64,000 bases of DNA from Streptosporangium sp. NBC_01755 (lineage in GTDB: Bacteria; Actinomycetota; Actinomycetes; Streptosporangiales; Streptosporangiaceae), in assembly GCF_035917995.1 (NCBI RefSeq), contig NZ_CP109131.1, forward strand, positions 5,394,001 through 5,458,000, written 5' to 3'. Under the pieces are notes generated by a model. It ran no database searches, was not told the origin of the DNA, and was given only the letters and a program-made list of their open reading frames with translations. Made by a program: the position numbers and the translations under genes. Shown here in pieces: positions 60,126 to 64,000 of this stretch (positions within the stretch are counted from its first letter, which is position 1; each line of letters starts with the position of its first letter).

Positions 60126-61025
60126 TTGAGCACGGCTCGCGCCAAGCGCACCCCGCCGCCGAGCGGCCTGATCATCGTCGACAAGCCCGCCGAGTGGACC
60201 TCGCACGATGTCGTGGCCAAGCTCCGCGGCATCGCGGGCACCCGCAAGGTCGGCCACGCGGGCACCCTCGATCCGATGGCCACCGGCGTGCTGGTGGTCG
60301 GCGTCGAGAAGGCCACCCGCCTGCTCGGCCACCTCGCGCTCACCGAGAAGGGCTACGATGCCACGATCCGCCTCGGCCAGGCCACCAACACCGACGACGC
60401 CGAGGGGGAGATCATCGCGACCGCGTCGGCGGCGGGTGTCGCCGAGGAGGACGTCCGAAAGGGGGTCGCCGCACTGACCGGCCCGATCATGCAGATCCCG
60501 CCGCAGGTCAGCGCCATCAAGGTGAACGGCGAGCGAGCCTACAAGCGAGCCAGGGCGGGGGAGGAGGTCGAGCTGAAGGCGCGCCCGGTGACCGTGTCGG
60601 GCTTCGAGATCATCGGCATCCGCCGCGACGGCGACCTGATCGACGTCGACGTCTCGGTGACCTGCTCCAGCGGCACCTACATCCGCGCGCTGGCCCGTGA
60701 CCTGGGGGCCGATCTGGGCGTCGGCGGCCACCTGACCTACCTGCGCCGCACCCGCGTGGGGCCCTACGACCTGTCGATGGCGCGCACCGTCGAGCAGCTC
60801 TCCGCCGAGTGCTCGATCCTGCCGATGGCCGACGCGGTCGCGGCGGCCTTCCCTCGCCGCGACGTGACCGCCGAGGATGCGAGCACCGTCTCGCACGGCG
60901 GGCGGCTGCCCTCGCTGGGGCTGGGCAAGGGGCCGATCGGCGTGTTCGGCCCGGACGGCACCCTGCTGGCACTGGTCGAGGAGCACGACAAGATCACCAG
61001 GTCACTGGCGGTGTTCGTCTCCTGA
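60126..61025 (+). CDS. truB: tRNA pseudouridine(55) synthase TruB
   Basis: A 299-residue enzyme converting U55 of the T-loop to pseudouridine. Catalytic Asp49 lies in the signature GHAGTLDPMATGVL; further motifs are KGYDATIRLGQATNTDD and the C-terminal half with SGTYIRALARDLG. The TTG start is supported by AAAGGAA upstream and by the conserved N-terminus SGLIIVDKPAEWTSHD. Last gene of the translation operon. Confidence 0.95.
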   Translation: MSTARAKRTPPPSGLIIVDKPAEWTSHDVVAKLRGIAGTRKVGHAGTLDPMATGVLVVGVEKATRLLGHLALTEKGYDATIRLGQATNTDDAEGEIIATASAAGVAEEDVRKGVAALTGPIMQIPPQVSAIKVNGERAYKRARAGEEVELKARPVTVSGFEIIGIRRDGDLIDVDVSVTCSSGTYIRALARDLGADLGVGGHLTYLRRTRVGPYDLSMARTVEQLSAECSILPMADAVAAAFPRRDVTAEDASTVSHGGRLPSLGLGKGPIGVFGPDGTLLALVEEHDKITRSLAVFVS

Positions 61026-61108
61026 CCCGGTGACCCGGTGACCCGCGTGACCTGGCAGTGCTTTAAGGTTCGTGAACCGAACCATTTAGTCCTGTTAGGA
61101 GTCGTCTC

Positions 61109-62506
61109 ATGGAGGTGTCCCTCTCCTCCCTGCCCGCCGCCGAGATCGCCGCGGACCTGCTCGTCCTGCCGGTGCGCGAGGGGCACGACCCCGGGCTCGG
61201 CCTCGGCGGCGTGTTCGGCCAGGTCAGGTTCACCGGCAGGGCCGGTCAGGACCTGCTGCTGCCGCGCCGGGACGGCGACGTCTTCCGCGCGGCCGCGGTC
61301 CTGCTGGTCGGGCTCGGCACCGACGACGGCGAGCACGCGGTACGGCGGGCGGTGGGCCGCGTCGCGCCACGGCTCGCCGAGTTCCCCACCGTGGCCATCG
61401 CCTTCCCCCACGCCCAGGCGGTCATCGAGGGCGTGCGGCTGGGCGGTTACCGGTTCGACGGCTACAAGAGCGAGCCATCCGGGCATGCCGTACGCGAACT
61501 GATCATCCTGGCGGCTGAGAACCCCGCGGGGGTCGTGCGGGCCGGGATCGTCGCCGACGCGGTGACGTTCGCCCGCGACCTGGTCAACACCCCGGCCGGT
61601 GACCTGGTCCCGATGGATCTGGCCGAGCGGGCGCGGGAGATGGCCGGGGCGTGCGGGCTGGGCGTGCGGGTGCTGGAGACCGGTGCGCTCCGCGAGGGCG
61701 GCTTCGGCGGCATCCTCGGCGTCGGCGCGGCCAGCGCGAACCCGCCCTGCCTGATCGAGGTGAGCCACCCCGGTGACGGCGCGAGCGGCACGGTCGGCCT
61801 CGTGGGCAAGGGCATCACCTTCGACTCCGGCGGTCTCGCCATCAAGGGCCTCGGGGCGATGTCCACCATGAAGTGTGACATGGCGGGTGGGGCGACCATG
61901 CTCGCGGTCGTCCAGGCCGCCGCCAGGCTGGGGCTGCCGGTGGGGGTCACCGCCGTGGTGCCCGCGGCCGAGAACATGGTCAGCGGCTCCGCCACCCGGC
62001 CCGGGGACGTGCTCAGGCACCGCAACGGGCGGACCACCGAGGTGACCGACACCGACAGCGAGGGCCGTCTGGTACTGGCCGACGCGCTCGCCTACCTGGC
62101 CGAGAGCTCTCCCGACGTGCTGATCGACGCGGCCACGCTGACCTACTCGGTGATGCACGCGCTCGGTGAGGACATCACCGGGGTGATCGGCAGTGACCGG
62201 GGGCTGGTCGGCGAGCTGATCGCGGCCGGTTCACGGGCCGGTGAGCCGATGTGGGAGCTGCCGCTCTGGGAGCCGTACGCCGACAGGCTCGCCTCCGAGG
62301 TGGCCGACGCGAAGAACGAGGGCGGCAATCTGGCCGACGCGACGATCGCCGCGCTGTTCCTGCGGCCGTTCACCGCCGGCCTGCCCTGGGCCCACCTGGA
62401 CTTCGCCACGACCGCCTACCTGGACAAGCCCACCGACCTGGGCCCGGTGGGCGCGACCGGTGCGATGGTCCGCACGCTGATCGGCTATCTGGAGACCCGC
62501 CCCTAG
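61109..62506 (+). CDS. pepA: Leucyl aminopeptidase (M17, PepA-like)
   Basis: A 465-residue cytosolic aminopeptidase. Metal and catalytic motifs of the C-terminal domain: VGKGITFDSGG, MKCDMAGGATML, and TDTDSEGRLVLADALAYL, where most relatives have NTDAEGRL; the metal-binding Asp and Glu are kept. ATG at 61109. The preceding 80 bp contain GGTGACCC repeats (61024-61045) and a GGTTCGTGAACC palindrome (61067-61078). Having pepA directly after truB, where ribF is usual in actinobacteria, is noteworthy. Confidence 0.93.
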   Translation: MEVSLSSLPAAEIAADLLVLPVREGHDPGLGLGGVFGQVRFTGRAGQDLLLPRRDGDVFRAAAVLLVGLGTDDGEHAVRRAVGRVAPRLAEFPTVAIAFPHAQAVIEGVRLGGYRFDGYKSEPSGHAVRELIILAAENPAGVVRAGIVADAVTFARDLVNTPAGDLVPMDLAERAREMAGACGLGVRVLETGALREGGFGGILGVGAASANPPCLIEVSHPGDGASGTVGLVGKGITFDSGGLAIKGLGAMSTMKCDMAGGATMLAVVQAAARLGLPVGVTAVVPAAENMVSGSATRPGDVLRHRNGRTTEVTDTDSEGRLVLADALAYLAESSPDVLIDAATLTYSVMHALGEDITGVIGSDRGLVGELIAAGSRAGEPMWELPLWEPYADRLASEVADAKNEGGNLADATIAALFLRPFTAGLPWAHLDFATTAYLDKPTDLGPVGATGAMVRTLIGYLETRP

Positions 62507-62561
62507 CCTGGACCGCGGCTTCCCGGACGGTCCTGTCCGGGAAACCGGTCTCCGAACGGGG

Positions 62562-62690
62562 CCGGGGCTGTCCGGGGATCGGTCGCCGGGTGGGCCGGGG
62601 CTGTCCGGGGATCGGTCGCCGGGGGGGACGGGGCTGCCCGGGATCTGGTCGCCGGGCGGGTGCGGGCTATCCGGAGGCCCGTTCCTGGGC
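62562..62690. repeat. 33-bp tandem repeats, three to four copies
   Basis: Units of period 33 with CTG(T/C)CCGGGGATC landmarks at 62568, 62601 and 62634, and a degenerate copy at 62667. The array runs into the 3' end of the GntR/FCD gene. Confidence 0.85.
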
Positions 62691-63497
62691 GCGTTCGAGC
62701 ATGGCGCGCATCATGTCGGAGGTCAGGGCGAAGTGCTGCTCCGACAGGGAGCCTGCCCGCTCGGCGTCGCCGGCCGCGATGGCCTCGTAGATCTTCCGGT
62801 GCTCGGTCAGCGCCCGCTGGTAATCATCGGGATCGTCCTCCCCGTACGGTTCGACGGGGAATCCGAGGCTCACCCGCGTCAGCAGGTCCCGGCTGAGCGC
62901 GCTGATCTTCGGGTTGGCCGTCGCGGCCAGTATGGCGCCGTGGAAGGCCGCGTCGGCCGCCTGTTCCTGGCCCAGCGTGCCGGCCGTCGCGTAGCCGTCC
63001 AGCGCCACGCGCATGGCCGACAGGTCCTCGTCCGTACGGCGGAGTGCGGCGGTCCGCGCGACCAGCCCCTCCACCAGGCAGCGCAGGTCGAACAGCTGCT
63101 CCAGCTCGGGCCAGCGGGGCAGGAGCGTGCGGCGCACGGCGGAGGCCGTGGCCTCGGTCCAGCTCGTCCTGACGTAGGCCCCGCCGGTCCGGCCGCGCTT
63201 GATCTCCACGATGCCCACCGCCTGGAGCCGGCCGATGGCCTCGCGGACCGTCGCGCGGCTCACGTCGAGGATCGTGGCCAGCTCGCGTTCTCCGGGGAGG
63301 CGTTCGCCGGGCAGGTAGTCGCCTATCGCGACGGCGGTCATCAGCCGATCGGCCACCTCGGTGGCCACCGACTGCACCCTGACGGGGCTGAGCACGGAGG
63401 ACTGGGTGGCGTCGCCCAGCACCTGGCCCAGCATGCGGGAGAGATCGTCGGTGCCGGGGGACGTCGCGTCGGGGTACACACCCGGCACGTTACACAA
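62667..63497 (-). CDS. GntR/FadR-family regulator with FCD domain
   Basis: A 276-residue regulator. N-terminal winged helix (about residues 42-105: VADRLMTAVAIGDYLPGERLPG, VSRATVREAIGRLQAVGIVEI) and C-terminal FCD ligand-binding domain (LFDLRCLVEGLVARTAALR, DAAFHGAILAATANPKI, EHRKIYEAIAAGD) with the metal-binding Asp/His pattern. FCD members sense organic or fatty acids. The start is uncertain (GTG 63497, GTG 63488 or ATG 63434); the first ~35 residues are not conserved. Divergent from the iminopeptidase-like gene. Confidence 0.9.
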   Translation of the reverse strand: MCNVPGVYPDATSPGTDDLSRMLGQVLGDATQSSVLSPVRVQSVATEVADRLMTAVAIGDYLPGERLPGERELATILDVSRATVREAIGRLQAVGIVEIKRGRTGGAYVRTSWTEATASAVRRTLLPRWPELEQLFDLRCLVEGLVARTAALRRTDEDLSAMRVALDGYATAGTLGQEQAADAAFHGAILAATANPKISALSRDLLTRVSLGFPVEPYGEDDPDDYQRALTEHRKIYEAIAAGDAERAGSLSEQHFALTSDMMRAMLERAQERASG

Positions 63498-63545
63498 CCT
63501 TACGATTCCAAAAAAGGTATTGTGTTCAGGCCATTAATCCATATG

Positions 63546-63564
63546 ATGTCCACGACATGGACAT
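63546..63564. promoter_or_regulatory. Operator candidate in divergent promoter
   Basis: ATGTCCA/TGGACAT perfect 7-bp inverted repeat with a 5-base spacer, 49 bp from the regulator start and 48 bp before the iminopeptidase-like gene. A second imperfect repeat, AGTGGCATATGCCCACT, follows at 63576-63592. Confidence 0.55.
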
Positions 63565-63611
63565 TCGGCTCATCTAGTGGCATATGCCCACTTGTTGTAT
63601 GGAGGACTGCG

Positions 63612-64000
63612 GTGGCGATCCCCGAACCGACCACCCAGGGCCTGGCCCCCTTCAAGGACTGGCATACCTGGTACCGCGTCACGGGAGACCTGAACGCGGG
63701 CAAAGCCCCCCTCGTCGTGCTGCACGGCGGCCCCGGCGCCGCCCACGACTACACCCTGCGTATGGCGCGGCTGGCCGAGCAGGACCGGGCGGTCGTCCAC
63801 TACGACCAGCTCGGTGTGGGGCTCTCCACCCACCTGCCCGATCGCGGCGCCGACTTCTGGACGGTCGAGCTCTTCCTCGCCGAACTGGACAACCTGCTGA
63901 CCCATCTCGGCATCGCCGGCGGATACCACCTGATCGGCCAGTCGTGGGGCGGCATGCTGGCCGCCGAGCACGCGGTACTCCGGCCCGAGGGCCTCAAGGG
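63612..64000 (+). CDS. Proline iminopeptidase-like alpha/beta hydrolase (partial)
   Basis: The first ~129 residues are visible; the gene runs off the window end. The HGGPG oxyanion motif (VVLHGGPGAAHDY), YDQLGVGLS and the nucleophile elbow GQSWGG place it in the S33 proline iminopeptidase/tricorn-interacting-factor group. GTG at 63612 was chosen for the GGAGG site 6 bp upstream. It is probably controlled by the divergent FCD regulator. A closely related amidase or epoxide hydrolase cannot be excluded from the N-terminal part. Confidence 0.85.
   Translation, partial: MAIPEPTTQGLAPFKDWHTWYRVTGDLNAGKAPLVVLHGGPGAAHDYTLRMARLAEQDRAVVHYDQLGVGLSTHLPDRGADFWTVELFLAELDNLLTHLGIAGGYHLIGQSWGGMLAAEHAVLRPEGLK

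Noticed and set aside
53000-62500. tRNA or rRNA genes
   Set aside because: No cloverleaf or rRNA-like sequence was recognised anywhere in the window, including around proS and the infB operon.

Overview
The window is high-GC actinobacterial DNA. GTG starts, GTGA/ATGA stop-start overlaps, XRE-DUF5753/DUF397 cassettes, actinobacterial-type NusA and InfB, and an FprA-type ferredoxin reductase all point to a filamentous actinomycete. Streptosporangiaceae is my best guess, from protein style only and not from a search.

Layout. Positions 1-1600 hold a DNA-alkylation-repair gene coupled to a KstR2-like TetR regulator, a KstR2-type operator and a thiolase relic. Positions 1600-7900 are a sugar-utilisation region: a GH3 N-acetylhexosaminidase, a pentapeptide-repeat protein, a second GH3 enzyme, an alpha/beta hydrolase, and a LacI regulator with two matching palindromic operators. 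An IS200/IS605 element (tnpB and tnpA divergent) lies at 7.9-9.6 kb beside a chimeric gene. Between 10,638 and 17,714 a 7.1-kb serine-integrase element has inserted into the Walker A codons of an ABC-transporter ATPase gene. The interrupted locus continues to 20.7 kb with a permease, a sensor kinase and a response regulator that has lost its receiver domain. XRE/DUF397 genes, an ATP-grasp enzyme, a broken M14 peptidase and a complete peptide-type ABC importer follow to 31.7 kb.

From 32 to 52 kb the window holds a DUF2252 protein, a frameshifted CBM2-FN3-GH18 chitinase, a three-gene ABC-3C-like conflict system (SMC-like ATPase, small middle component, nuclease-fold effector), several catabolic gene relics, regulators, CutC, an aldolase-like enzyme, FprA, ProS, two DUF4236 proteins and an intact IS66-family element with 8-bp target duplications. 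From 52 kb onward it is housekeeping sequence: a coupled DUF4439/Tat-lipoprotein pair, the translation operon rimP-nusA-ylxR-infB-ylxP-rbfA-nrnA-truB, leucyl aminopeptidase, a GntR/FCD regulator and the start of a proline-iminopeptidase-like gene.

Two themes stand out. First, the accessory part is full of deletion relics. Many genes are N-C terminal fusions, fragments or frameshifted copies, and several (thiolase, acyl-CoA dehydrogenase, SDRs, DUF35, KstR2-like regulator) fit a decayed steroid/HIP-type catabolic cluster. Second, there are two candidate systems worth work: the ABC-3C operon, and the Walker-A-targeting integrative element, whose four internal repeats share a motif with its own attachment-site arms.
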